The notes: generated by a model from the letters alone, not told the origin. Positions 1 to 6,415 are shown, numbered from the stretch's first letter. The stretch is 7,589 bases of DNA from Lactobacillus sp. (GCA_003482405.1 DMZB01000310.1:1-7589); one strand, 5' to 3'. Program-made: numbers and translations.

Positions 1-834
1 ATGACCATTAATTCCAACTCGCATCCGGAAAAAGTACCTATAAACGTCCTTGATATTTTTCTTGATGAATCAGGAAAAAAGTCTAGTGAGGTTTCTTTAA
101 TTGGTGCCGTATCTATACCAGATATTCTTTATGCAGATAACACCACTACTGATGAATCCATTGGGCAACTAAATAGACTATTAAAAAGCAACTCTCTTGG
201 TTTTCACTTTACTCGTTATACTCCGAATGACTTTAAAAAGTATAAAGCTTTAATTGAGACTATATCCAAAGTCCCAAACGTAATTCACATCAACGTAGTT
301 ACGTTTAAAAGACAACAATTAAAAGCTCATCCACTTCTCTCTAATTCTGATATGGAAAACATGATTTACAGCAAGGTTCCTGAACAAGTCATATACGGAT
401 TGTTACGAAACTATAGTAACCTCGAGCCATTGAAAGCTCATATTTATATTGAAAATTCTAGTGAATATGAAAGTCGACGAATTGCCGAAAAGGTTAAAGA
501 GCAACTGAACATTCATTCCTTATATCGCTTTGATAACTTTATGGTATCGAAATCTATCCTTACCCCCAAGAACACACAAATAGGTTTGGAATTCACAGAT
601 ACAATATTGGGAATTATACGAATCATTATTCGCAGTATACCTCTCCAAAGCCATAGTATGCACGAACACTCGAAGCTAGTTTTTATTGCTCAAATGATGC
701 CCAAACTGGAGCAGATTTTTAAAAATGTACGTATTTTTGAATTAGCGGAGCAAGATCACCTAACAGAAATTGACTTTTCAATCTACCTAAGCCTTTTTCA
801 AGCAAATTTATCGGTTTTAGATTTGGAGCCTTAA
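1..834 (+). CDS. DUF3800 domain-containing protein
   Basis: A 277-residue protein of unknown function. The N-terminus has a beta strand running into Asp22-Glu23-Ser24-Gly25 (IFLDESG), the hallmark of DUF3800. Further acidic positions fit the family: Glu151 after a hydrophobic strand (HIYIEN) and Asp200 in GLEFTDTILG, which resembles the family's C-terminal 'lqlaD' motif. DUF3800 proteins have been suggested to have an RNase H-like fold, so a metal-dependent nuclease role is possible; this is inference from the acidic residues. There is no signal peptide or membrane segment, so it should be cytoplasmic. The ATG is the first base of the window, so neither the RBS nor a longer N-terminus can be checked. 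The gene is visibly richer in A+T than its neighbours (about 35% G+C in the first 60 bases), which hints at horizontal acquisition. Its 3' end faces the permease gene 30 bases away with no hairpin between, only a short T run. Confidence 0.8.
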   Translation: MTINSNSHPEKVPINVLDIFLDESGKKSSEVSLIGAVSIPDILYADNTTTDESIGQLNRLLKSNSLGFHFTRYTPNDFKKYKALIETISKVPNVIHINVVTFKRQQLKAHPLLSNSDMENMIYSKVPEQVIYGLLRNYSNLEPLKAHIYIENSSEYESRRIAEKVKEQLNIHSLYRFDNFMVSKSILTPKNTQIGLEFTDTILGIIRIIIRSIPLQSHSMHEHSKLVFIAQMMPKLEQIFKNVRIFELAEQDHLTEIDFSIYLSLFQANLSVLDLEP

Positions 835-864
835 GTTTTTTACAAATATTCCCCATACTATTCG

Positions 865-1827
865 CTAATCTTTAGTAGTCATTTTATTTTTCGGGACGGC
901 CTGAATAAAAACGGTCGCAATGACTAACACAATTCCAATACCAGCAATGACTGTAAAACGAGTGCCCATAAACAACACTGCCACCAAAGTCGCCGTAATG
1001 GGCTCAACCGCTTGCAAAATTGCAACAAGCTGAGCAGAAATCAACGGAATACTCTGCAGTTCCATGAGATAGGCGAACACGGTCCCTAAAATGACCATAA
1101 AAGCCATAATCCAAAATAATGACCAGGAAAATTTCGGTACGTCATGCCAAACGGGTTTGAAGAAGTTAAGGGCCAGCCCGCCAATCAAAAACGACCAAGC
1201 GACGACTGGTACGGGACCATACTGTTTCAAAATATGGTTCGGCAACAAAATATAAACTGCATCAGAACCAGCAGTCATAATTCCCCACACCAGTGCCAAC
1301 AATGACACATCAAGCGTGCGAGGATTTCCGTTTGTAATGAGTAAAAAAGTGCCGATGACCGCTACGATTACAGTAATGGTATCAATTCGACTTGGCCACT
1401 GGCGATAACGCAACGCCAGGAACGTGATGACAATCACAGGTGCTGTAAATTGTAGGACCGTGGCGGTCGCTGCATTGCTATAACTGATCGTCATAAAATA
1501 CGTCAACTGAATACCAAGCATGGCAAACACACTAAATAAAACTAGCACAATCACATCCTTGGGATGATGCCAGATTGCCATAACCCGTTGATGCCCCTCA
1601 GTTACGAAAGCAAAGCTCAATAAAATAATGCCACCCATTAACAGCCGAAAAACGACCATCCATGTGGGTGAAACGTTCAGTTTGGTAAACAAAAATTGAC
1701 CAAAATTTCCTGCGATTCCCCATAACATTTGACTACCAACTGATAAAGCAATTCCTTGCTGAATCCGCCCAAAATGTCGGTTCGTCTTGGCCGCGTTCAC
1801 TGAATCAGTCATTTCATTTTTTAACAT
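865..1827 (-). CDS. EamA/DMT-family transporter
   Basis: A 320-residue membrane protein with about ten hydrophobic helices and two homologous EamA halves (roughly residues 24-165 and 177-309), the standard layout and length of drug/metabolite transporter superfamily permeases. The conserved small-residue/proline stretch appears in both halves: SNAATATVLQFTAPV (117-131) and ISAQLVAILQAVEPI (263-277). Such proteins export or exchange amino acids, metabolites or drugs across the cytoplasmic membrane; the substrate cannot be read from the sequence. The N-terminal 20 residues are polar and the C-terminus is short and basic. The ATG at 1827 is preceded by AGGGAG (1838-1843 on the complement) with a 10-base gap; the internal ATG five codons later is a less likely start. 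It is transcribed alone from a promoter at 1862-1890 that carries a palindrome. No terminator hairpin is visible after its stop codon, so its transcript may run antisense into the DUF3800 gene. Confidence 0.88.
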   Translation of the reverse strand: MLKNEMTDSVNAAKTNRHFGRIQQGIALSVGSQMLWGIAGNFGQFLFTKLNVSPTWMVVFRLLMGGIILLSFAFVTEGHQRVMAIWHHPKDVIVLVLFSVFAMLGIQLTYFMTISYSNAATATVLQFTAPVIVITFLALRYRQWPSRIDTITVIVAVIGTFLLITNGNPRTLDVSLLALVWGIMTAGSDAVYILLPNHILKQYGPVPVVAWSFLIGGLALNFFKPVWHDVPKFSWSLFWIMAFMVILGTVFAYLMELQSIPLISAQLVAILQAVEPITATLVAVLFMGTRFTVIAGIGIVLVIATVFIQAVPKNKMTTKD

Positions 1828-1861
1828 TTATCCCCATCTCCCTCTCAATGTCGACTTTTTA

Positions 1862-1890
1862 AATTTAGCATATTGTATACAGTATGTAAA
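1862..1890 (-). promoter_or_regulatory. Promoter of the EamA permease gene
   Basis: On the reverse strand a -35 TTTACA (1885-1890) is followed after 17 bases by TAAATT (1862-1867). The -10 is of the extended type, with TGC directly upstream. Box match and spacing are good for sigma-A. The start point would be near 1855, giving a leader of about 27 bases with the RBS inside. No experimental support is available. Confidence 0.6.
1869..1886. promoter_or_regulatory. Operator-like palindrome in the permease promoter
   Basis: CATATTGTATACAGTATG is an 18-bp dyad with 16 of 18 positions symmetric, centred on GTATAC. It fills nearly the whole spacer between the -35 and -10 boxes, where a bound TetR-, GntR- or MarR-type repressor would block RNA polymerase. 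No such regulator gene is next to it in this window, so the protein that reads it, if any, is unknown. AT-rich promoter DNA can form dyads by chance, but this length and position make that less likely. Confidence 0.45.
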
Positions 1891-1954
1891 ATCGTTATTA
1901 CGAAAGATGGGAGGTAGACAAAAACTATATTAGAAGCAAATGTGCTATTGAGGT

Positions 1955-2002
1955 CAGTGCTCAGGGCCACATAGTCTTAACGCGTTCACGAATGAGACAC
2001 TG
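1955..2002. repeat. Inverted repeat in the permease-reductase gap
   Basis: CAGTGCTCA (1955-1963) pairs with TGAGACACTG (1993-2002) with a single bulged base, leaving a 29-base loop that contains the short palindrome AACGCGTT (1979-1986). There is no T run after it, so it is not a terminator itself. It could be part of a structured untranslated RNA or a decayed element. Function unknown. Confidence 0.35.
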
Positions 2003-2013
2003 CGCACAACCTG

Positions 2014-2058
2014 AAAATCCCACCGCATAGGCAAAGTTCGCCTACACGGTGGGATTTT
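2014..2058 (-). terminator. Rho-independent terminator of the aldo/keto reductase (probably bidirectional)
   Basis: Left arm 2014-2032 and right arm 2040-2058 form a 19-bp stem broken only by two mismatched pairs (12 bp outer AAAATCCCACCG, 5 bp inner TAGGC) around a 7-base loop. The outer end is AAAA on the left and TTTT on the right, so a transcript from either strand ends in a short U tract. It lies 42 bases past the reductase stop codon and is its natural terminator. In the forward direction it would end any transcript started near 1890. Confidence 0.85.
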
Positions 2059-2100
2059 CTAGTTATTGCTCGGTTTCACCCGGGTTCGTTCTCTTATAGT

Positions 2101-2949
2101 CTAGCCCTGCGTGCCGTTATGGAAATGCGATGGTACAGTATCTGGCATGTTATTTAATGTTGCCATGTCGTCTGGCTGAATCGTGAAGTCCAACTCCTTG
2201 TTTGCTTCAATGTGGGCTGCACTCGTTGCTTTTGGTAATGGTAACAAACCATTTTCGATACAGAAGCGTAATGCCAACTGTGCCACACTGACACCATACT
2301 TCTTGGCCATCGCTGAAACTTCAGCATTGTTTAACAGACCACCCGTAGCCAACGGCGAATAAGCCTCAACCAAGATGTTGTTCTGTTTCGCGAAGTTAAC
2401 GATTTTAGGTTCAGTGAAACCAACATAGTATTGGATCTGGTCAACCATTGGTGCAATCTCAGCATCCTTCATCACATTTTGAAGGTCATGAACGTTAAAG
2501 TTTGAAACACCGATTGACTTGACACGACCGCTCTTATAAATCTCTTGCATAGCGCGCCAAACGTCGATGTTCTCTTTGTCATGATTGGTTCCGATCTGTG
2601 ACCATGGCCATGGTGCGTGCACGAGGTACAGGTCTAAATAATCAACGTCCAAGGCATTAAACGTTGAGTCAAAGTCGGCTAAGGTACCCTCGTAGGTCTT
2701 TGTTTCACCAGGTAGTTTAGACGTGACGAAAATATCCTTGCGGTCAATGCCTGAGTCACGAATCGCCTGACCAACACTAGCTTCGTTTGCGTAAGCCTTT
2801 GCCGTATCAATATGGCGGTAGCCAACCTTCAATGCATTTGCCACCGAATTGTATGCAACATCGCCAGCCGGAATCTGCCAAGTTCCGAAACCGACTTTAG
2901 GAATTTTAATACCATTACTCAATTCATAGTTTTCTGTAACTGTTGCCAT
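2101..2949 (-). CDS. Aldo/keto reductase (AKR5-like, 2,5-diketo-D-gluconate reductase type)
   Basis: A 282-residue NAD(P)H-dependent oxidoreductase, full length for the (beta/alpha)8-barrel aldo/keto reductases. The catalytic tetrad is complete: Asp48 and Tyr53 in the signature GYRHIDTAKAYANEASVG (43-60), Lys78 in VTSKL and His111 in LVHAPWP. GVSNF (147-151), a Gln-containing strand VDQIQYYVG (169-177) and the C-terminal cofactor motif LPKATSAAHIEAN (238-250) follow in family order. Lys240 is expected to contact the NADPH 2'-phosphate; the usual Arg a few residues later is His247, so cofactor preference is uncertain. It probably reduces small aldehydes or ketones in the cytosol; the natural substrate cannot be deduced. 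The ATG at 2949 has an excellent GGAGG (2957-2961) with a 7-base gap. It is a single-gene unit with promoter at 3010-3037 and terminator at 2014-2058, divergent from the hydrolase gene. Confidence 0.93.
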   Translation of the reverse strand: MATVTENYELSNGIKIPKVGFGTWQIPAGDVAYNSVANALKVGYRHIDTAKAYANEASVGQAIRDSGIDRKDIFVTSKLPGETKTYEGTLADFDSTFNALDVDYLDLYLVHAPWPWSQIGTNHDKENIDVWRAMQEIYKSGRVKSIGVSNFNVHDLQNVMKDAEIAPMVDQIQYYVGFTEPKIVNFAKQNNILVEAYSPLATGGLLNNAEVSAMAKKYGVSVAQLALRFCIENGLLPLPKATSAAHIEANKELDFTIQPDDMATLNNMPDTVPSHFHNGTQG

Positions 2950-2972
2950 TTTTCAACCTCCATCTTGTCCAA

Positions 2973-2994
2973 CACAGTCTCGTTTTCAACTGTG
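2973..2994. promoter_or_regulatory. Inverted repeat in the reductase leader
   Basis: CACAGT (2973-2978) and ACTGTG (2989-2994) are perfect inverted 6-mers separated by 10 bases, immediately followed by the 8-bp palindrome ACTATAGT (2995-3002) at the predicted transcription start. This could be a repressor site or a small hairpin in the 5' untranslated RNA, about 12 bases upstream of the GGAGG. No known operator type was recognised. Confidence 0.3.
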
Positions 2995-3009
2995 ACTATA
3001 GTTTAAGCC

Positions 3010-3037
3010 TTTATACCTACTCGAATGCAAGTGGCAA
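3010..3037 (-). promoter_or_regulatory. Promoter of the aldo/keto reductase gene
   Basis: On the reverse strand TTGCCA (3032-3037) and TATAAA (3010-3015) are separated by 16 bases, each box matching consensus at five of six positions. An overlapping alternative is TTGCAT (3025-3030) with a long 19-base spacer to TAAACT (3000-3005). That spacing is typical of MerR-family-activated promoters, but no clear dyad lies in the spacer, so I prefer the first. Confidence 0.6.
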
Positions 3038-3136
3038 ACAATTAAAATTGCAATAATCGTGAATCCGTCTTTTTATTATCGCTAAATTGACGTAAACTAA
3101 TTCTCAATGAATTTTAATTACTAAACGAAAGTCCTG

Positions 3137-4009
3137 GTGTTGGTCTTGAAACATCCCTCATTATTTTTAATTTCGGCCCTCTTTTTCACGTTCTTCTTAA
3201 CGACACACGTGCGCGCCTCAATGTCCACTGCATCAGCGGCAAACGCCATTAACACCCAGCTTTATGCAAGCAGTAAAGTACCAACCATCTTTGTTTATGG
3301 CTATTCTGGGACCCACCGTTCCTCGGATTACCTAATCAATCAGTCCGTCACTAATAGCGCAGCGACACGTGCACTCACCGCGACAATTAGTCGTAAAGGA
3401 GCAGTTTCATTTACCGGTAAACTAAACAATCAAAATCCAATGGTTCAAGTTCTACTCCAGAATAATCGCCCCAGTGTCCCACAAGAAGCAGGTTGGTTAG
3501 TTCACTTATTGAAAGTTTTACACACTAAATATCATGTCGACGATTACAATGCCGTAGGTCACTCAGAAGGCAGTGTCGCCTGGGTTTATGCAAACACTGT
3601 CCTTAGTGACGTCAATCGGCGACCACAGCTCAATAAGCTCGTTACCATTGCCGGACACTTCAATGGCTGGATCGGTGGCCCAGGAAAGGGTGTGAATCCC
3701 AACACCAACACGTTGGACGATGAAGGTCGGCCAAAGTATCTCAACACCGAATACAAGAAAATGCTCAATAATAACAGCCAGATTCCCATTGGGGTTAGTG
3801 TGCTAAACATCTATGGAAATTTGCAAGACGGATCTCATTCGGATGGCCGAGTCACCAACGAATCCTCCGAATCACTCAAATATTTGTTAACTGACCAAAT
3901 TGCAAGTTACCAGACAGCTGAAATTCACGGCCATGCTCAGCACAGTCAATTACATCAAAACAAAGAAGTTGTTGATAAAATGGATACGTTCTTGTGGGGC
4001 AAGGACTAA
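3137..4009 (+). CDS. Secreted alpha/beta hydrolase, DUF915 family
   Basis: A 290-residue exported hydrolase resembling the DUF915 (PF06028) cell-surface alpha/beta hydrolases common in lactobacilli. A signal peptide is clear: basic start, hydrophobic core about residues 8-22, likely cleavage after VRA (Ala27). PTIFVYGYSGT (49-59) is the strand with the oxyanion-hole region, and GHSEG (141-145) is the nucleophile elbow with Ser143. The acid is probably Asp231 or Asp236 (NLQDGSHSDG), and the base His269 or His273 (AQHSQLHQN). These are esterase/lipase-like features; the substrate is unknown. There is no cell-wall anchor (no LPxTG). DUF915 members usually have Met after the serine; Glu144 here is unusual. 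The start is uncertain: GTG 3137 and in-frame TTG 3140 or 3146 all precede the signal peptide, and none has a strong Shine-Dalgarno. The family and Ser elbow make me confident of the class, not of the reaction. Confidence 0.85.
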   Translation: MLVLKHPSLFLISALFFTFFLTTHVRASMSTASAANAINTQLYASSKVPTIFVYGYSGTHRSSDYLINQSVTNSAATRALTATISRKGAVSFTGKLNNQNPMVQVLLQNNRPSVPQEAGWLVHLLKVLHTKYHVDDYNAVGHSEGSVAWVYANTVLSDVNRRPQLNKLVTIAGHFNGWIGGPGKGVNPNTNTLDDEGRPKYLNTEYKKMLNNNSQIPIGVSVLNIYGNLQDGSHSDGRVTNESSESLKYLLTDQIASYQTAEIHGHAQHSQLHQNKEVVDKMDTFLWGKD

Positions 4010-4055
4010 TCGCTACGTTTTTTGACTGAACAAATCACACCATAAACAATCTTCC

Positions 4056-4101
4056 AACACGGTGCTGGAACAGTCTTTTCTGTTCATTCACCGTGTTTTT
4101 T
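4056..4101 (+). terminator. Two-tier terminator after the hydrolase gene
   Basis: AACACGGTG (4056-4064) pairs perfectly with CACCGTGTT (4089-4097), and inside it GAACAG (4068-4073) pairs with CTGTTC (4080-4085) around the loop TCTTTT. A run of six T (4096-4101) follows directly. This is a strong intrinsic terminator 47 bases past the hydrolase stop. An alternative small stem, TTCCA (4052-4056) with TGGAA (4066-4070), would exclude the main stem. Confidence 0.88.
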
Positions 4102-4109
4102 CATATACT
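4081..4109 (+). promoter_or_regulatory. Possible promoter of the ABC transporter operon
   Basis: TATACT (4104-4109) is a good -10 box lying just past the terminator T run. The best-placed -35 (TGTTCA, 4081-4086, 17-base spacer) matches consensus at only three positions and sits inside the terminator hairpin. The operon needs a promoter near here, because the preceding terminator is strong, but the evidence is thin. Confidence 0.3.
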
Positions 4110-4145
4110 AAATTTGGAGTAACCGCATTTTAACGAGGTGATCGC

Positions 4146-5042
4146 ATGCTATCCGTTTCAAACCTAACCAAGCAATTTGGTCCTAATCAGGGGGTCACAG
4201 ATGAATCATTTACCATTCAAGACGGTGAAATCATGGGACTCATTGGTCAGAACGGCGCTGGCAAAACGACGACGTTTCGAATGATCCTTAATTTGCTCAA
4301 GCCGGATAATGGTACCGTTCTGTGGCGTAACCATCCACTCACGAGCAGTGACTACAACAATGTCGGCTTCTTGCCTGAAGAGCGTGGTTTATACACCCAC
4401 ATGTCCATTCAGGAACAAGTCGTTTACTTTGCCGCCTTGCGTGGTCAAAAACCAGCCATCACCAAACAGGCGTTACCTGCGTGGATGGACCGTTTTGCCG
4501 TTAAGGGTAAGCTAACCGATAAAATTAAAGACCTTTCCAAGGGAAATCAGCAAAAAGTACAACTTATCGCGACGTTGATCCACCAGCCAAAATTGATTAT
4601 TTTAGATGAACCCTTCAGCGGTCTAGACCCCGTTAACGCACAATTACTAGAGGATAGCATCGTCGAGATGAAGCGCAATGGCGCCAGTATTATTTTTTCT
4701 TCTCATGATATGGCAAACGTCGAACGAATCAGTGATGACCTCCTTATGTTGCGGCATGGGCAGACGGTACTTCATGGCACACCGAATGGCATTCGCGAGC
4801 AATTTGGCAACACTCGTGTTCGTTTGCGCTCATCATTATCGATGAAGGATTTGCAGACATTCCCTGGCGTGAAGTCAGTTGTCGCACGCAGCAAAGGCTA
4901 CGATCTGACACTGGCCGATGAAGAAGTTGGCCACATTCTATTCAAGGCTGCCACGGCGCATGGCTATATCCCAGAATTTTCGCAAGAGCCGCCATCGTTG
5001 GACGAAATTTTTCGGATCGAAGTAGGTGATCGTCATGAATAA
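4146..5042 (+). CDS. ABC transporter ATP-binding protein (YhaQ/NatA-like)
   Basis: A 298-residue ATPase energising the ABC-2 permease encoded next. All nucleotide-binding motifs are present: Walker A GQNGAGKT (34-41), the Q-loop region GFLPEERGLY (74-83), signature LSKGNQQKV (130-138), Walker B LIILDEP (150-156), D-loop SGLD (158-161) and switch His187. PEERGLY in place of a standard Q-loop glutamine and the SKGNQQK signature variant are typical of the YhaQ/NatA exporter subfamily. The roughly 90-residue C-terminal extension ending in PSLDEIF (283-289) matches the DUF4162-type tail. Length equals that of Bacillus YhaQ as I recall it. Relatives are annotated as sodium or drug exporters; the substrate here is not deducible. 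The ATG is preceded by GAGGTG (4135-4140) with a 5-base gap. The stop codon overlaps the permease start, so the two are translationally coupled. Confidence 0.93.
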   Translation: MLSVSNLTKQFGPNQGVTDESFTIQDGEIMGLIGQNGAGKTTTFRMILNLLKPDNGTVLWRNHPLTSSDYNNVGFLPEERGLYTHMSIQEQVVYFAALRGQKPAITKQALPAWMDRFAVKGKLTDKIKDLSKGNQQKVQLIATLIHQPKLIILDEPFSGLDPVNAQLLEDSIVEMKRNGASIIFSSHDMANVERISDDLLMLRHGQTVLHGTPNGIREQFGNTRVRLRSSLSMKDLQTFPGVKSVVARSKGYDLTLADEEVGHILFKAATAHGYIPEFSQEPPSLDEIFRIEVGDRHE

Positions 5043-6264
5043 ATTTATGGTCGTCACACGACAAGTCATCCGTAAAAACATTAAGTCACCCGCTTACTTG
5101 TTTTCGCTCTTTTTTCCGGTATTGATTATCGCATTCATTGCCTTGTTTGCGTTTATTTCAAACCAAACCAACCAAACGCCAAAGATTGCGATTACCAGTA
5201 ACAACGCCACTTTGCGGTCAGCACTAATTGCAACACCCTCGCATGGTGATTATAAAGTCAATCGTTCCATTTCGACGAAAACTGTCGCTGAAAAACGATT
5301 AAGTCATGAAAAAATTGATGGCTATCTCAACGTGACGACGAAAAAGAGCCATGTAAGTGCAATTTATCGTCAACGGACCAACGGAAATTCACTCGACACC
5401 GATACCCTGAAAAACAATTTAAATACCCTTAAACTTCGCCAAATAGCACAGCAACTTGGGTTGACTAGTCAGCAATTGCAACAATTGTTTGAACCGGCAA
5501 CCTACAAGACACAGAACGTTGCCTATCAAAATGGGGTCGTTCGCCGTCAAAAATCCAACCAACAGGGTGCAAACCTAGTTGTCGCCTTCACTGTTACGTT
5601 CTTGATTTACATGTTCATCGCGATGTATACAAGCATTATTGCACAAGAAACGGCGAAAGCAAAAGGTTCACCATTCATGGAAATTTTGGTGCGCAGTGTC
5701 AGTCCAGTCACGCAATTTTTTGGTAAAATCACCGGGATGCTGGCTTTAATCGTATTACAAGTCGTTATTACGGGAATTGCTGGTCTAATTGGCATGCGCT
5801 ACTTCAATCACAATATCAGTTTTCTTGGGAACTTTTCATTCAGCCAGATTCAGCCCGGCATGATTATTGTGCTTGTCGTCTACTTTATTCTCGGCGTCAT
5901 GTTATACACGGTTATCGCTGCAATGCTGGGTTCCATGGTCACGCGCCAAGAAGAGGTCAGTCAGGCCCTATCACCGCTGACGACGATTGGCATGTTGGCT
6001 TACATTGCATCGTTTGTGGCTGTTAATAGCAATGGTTTACTCATTCGAATCGGATCGTACGTTCCATTTTTATCACAAAGTTTAATGCCTGTTCGCTACG
6101 CAGTTGGGAATGCCTCACTATCAGAAATGTGGCTCAGTGTCGCAATTTCCACGGTCGCACTCGTGCTCATGACTTGGCTTGCATGTCGTGTCTATCAACA
6201 TCATGTCCTTGACTATAGTACGCGTAAGAAATGGTATCAATTTTTCAGAAGGCAAAAATCATAA
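5035..6264 (+). CDS. ABC-2 type permease (YhaP/NatB-like)
   Basis: A 409-residue integral membrane partner of the upstream ATPase. One N-terminal helix (about residues 21-43) is followed by an external domain of roughly 130 residues (about 47-180) rich in Gln, Asn and Thr. Then come five or six helices, starting with LVVAFTVTFLIYMFIAMYTS. After the second helix, ETAKAKGSPFMEILVRSVSP and QFFGKITG match the conserved ABC-2 coupling segment (ME-IL-SSVSP...GKI-G) that contacts the ATPase. The layout and length fit YhaP/NatB exporters of the ABC2_membrane_3 group. I choose ATG 5035 because AGGTG (5024-5028) stands 6 bases before it; the in-frame GTG at 5026 lies inside that Shine-Dalgarno. The gene overlaps the ATPase by 8 bases. 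It is followed by a terminator at 6289-6327, so the operon has two genes. Likely role: export of an ion or small toxic compound; direction and substrate are inferred from the family only. Confidence 0.9.
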   Translation: MNKFMVVTRQVIRKNIKSPAYLFSLFFPVLIIAFIALFAFISNQTNQTPKIAITSNNATLRSALIATPSHGDYKVNRSISTKTVAEKRLSHEKIDGYLNVTTKKSHVSAIYRQRTNGNSLDTDTLKNNLNTLKLRQIAQQLGLTSQQLQQLFEPATYKTQNVAYQNGVVRRQKSNQQGANLVVAFTVTFLIYMFIAMYTSIIAQETAKAKGSPFMEILVRSVSPVTQFFGKITGMLALIVLQVVITGIAGLIGMRYFNHNISFLGNFSFSQIQPGMIIVLVVYFILGVMLYTVIAAMLGSMVTRQEEVSQALSPLTTIGMLAYIASFVAVNSNGLLIRIGSYVPFLSQSLMPVRYAVGNASLSEMWLSVAISTVALVLMTWLACRVYQHHVLDYSTRKKWYQFFRRQKS

Positions 6265-6288
6265 TTTTAAAAGTGCGGATATCGTTGA

Positions 6289-6327
6289 CCGCGTTAATTT
6301 CAATTATTGTAATTAACGTGGCTTTTT
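6289..6327 (+). terminator. Terminator of the ABC transporter operon
   Basis: CCGCGTTAATT (6289-6299) pairs with AATTAACGTGG (6311-6321) as an 11-bp stem with one G-U pair and an 11-base loop. TTTTT (6323-6327) follows after one C. It lies 24 bases past the permease stop codon. Confidence 0.85.
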
Positions 6328-6349
6328 AAAAAGTTTCCCTAGAACACAA

Positions 6350-6389
6350 CCTATTCGTTTTTGTTGGCACACTGAACAAATTAAATAGG
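6350..6389. repeat. Nested inverted repeat upstream of the regulator promoter
   Basis: CCTATT (6350-6355) pairs with AATAGG (6384-6389), and inside it TTTGTT (6360-6365) pairs with AACAAA (6375-6380) around a 9-base loop. No T run follows on either strand, so it is not an ordinary terminator. An imperfect dyad TAGGCAAATATTGGCTA (6386-6402) overlaps its right edge. It might be a protein site or a chance fold in AT-rich DNA. Confidence 0.3.
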
Positions 6390-6415
6390 CAAATATTGGC
6401 TAAAACATGACTCTA

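Noticed and set aside
2812..3006. Forward reading frame of 64 codons opposite the reductase start
   Set aside because: It is the antisense of a well-supported gene, has no RBS and resembles no protein family.
3000..3030. MerR-type promoter with 19-base spacer (TTGCAT / TAAACT) for the reductase
   Set aside because: The spacer lacks a clear dyad, and the overlapping TTGCCA-16-TATAAA promoter explains expression better.
3087..3115. TTGACG (3087-3092) with AATTTT (3110-3115) as the hydrolase promoter
   Set aside because: The -35 is good, but no acceptable -10 lies at 16-18 bases, so the promoter position in 3038-3136 was left open.
3040..3119. Inverted 10-mers AATTAAAATT (3040-3049) and AATTTTAATT (3110-3119) before the hydrolase gene
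   Set aside because: They consist only of A and T in AT-rich intergenic DNA and are 60 bases apart; chance is a sufficient explanation.
3586..3810. Reverse reading frame of 74 codons inside the hydrolase gene
   Set aside because: It is antisense to conserved hydrolase sequence, with no ribosome site; its hydrophobic stretch is a by-product of codon complementarity.
4309..4515. Forward reading frame of 68 codons within the ABC ATPase gene
   Set aside because: It is out of frame with intact ATPase motifs; Cys/Pro-rich low-likelihood composition.
5026..5034. Upstream GTG start for the ABC-2 permease, adding three residues
   Set aside because: The GTG is part of the AGGTG Shine-Dalgarno that serves ATG 5035 and has no ribosome site of its own.
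5607..5795. Reverse reading frame of 62 codons inside the permease gene
   Set aside because: Antisense to transmembrane segments; no RBS or family resemblance.
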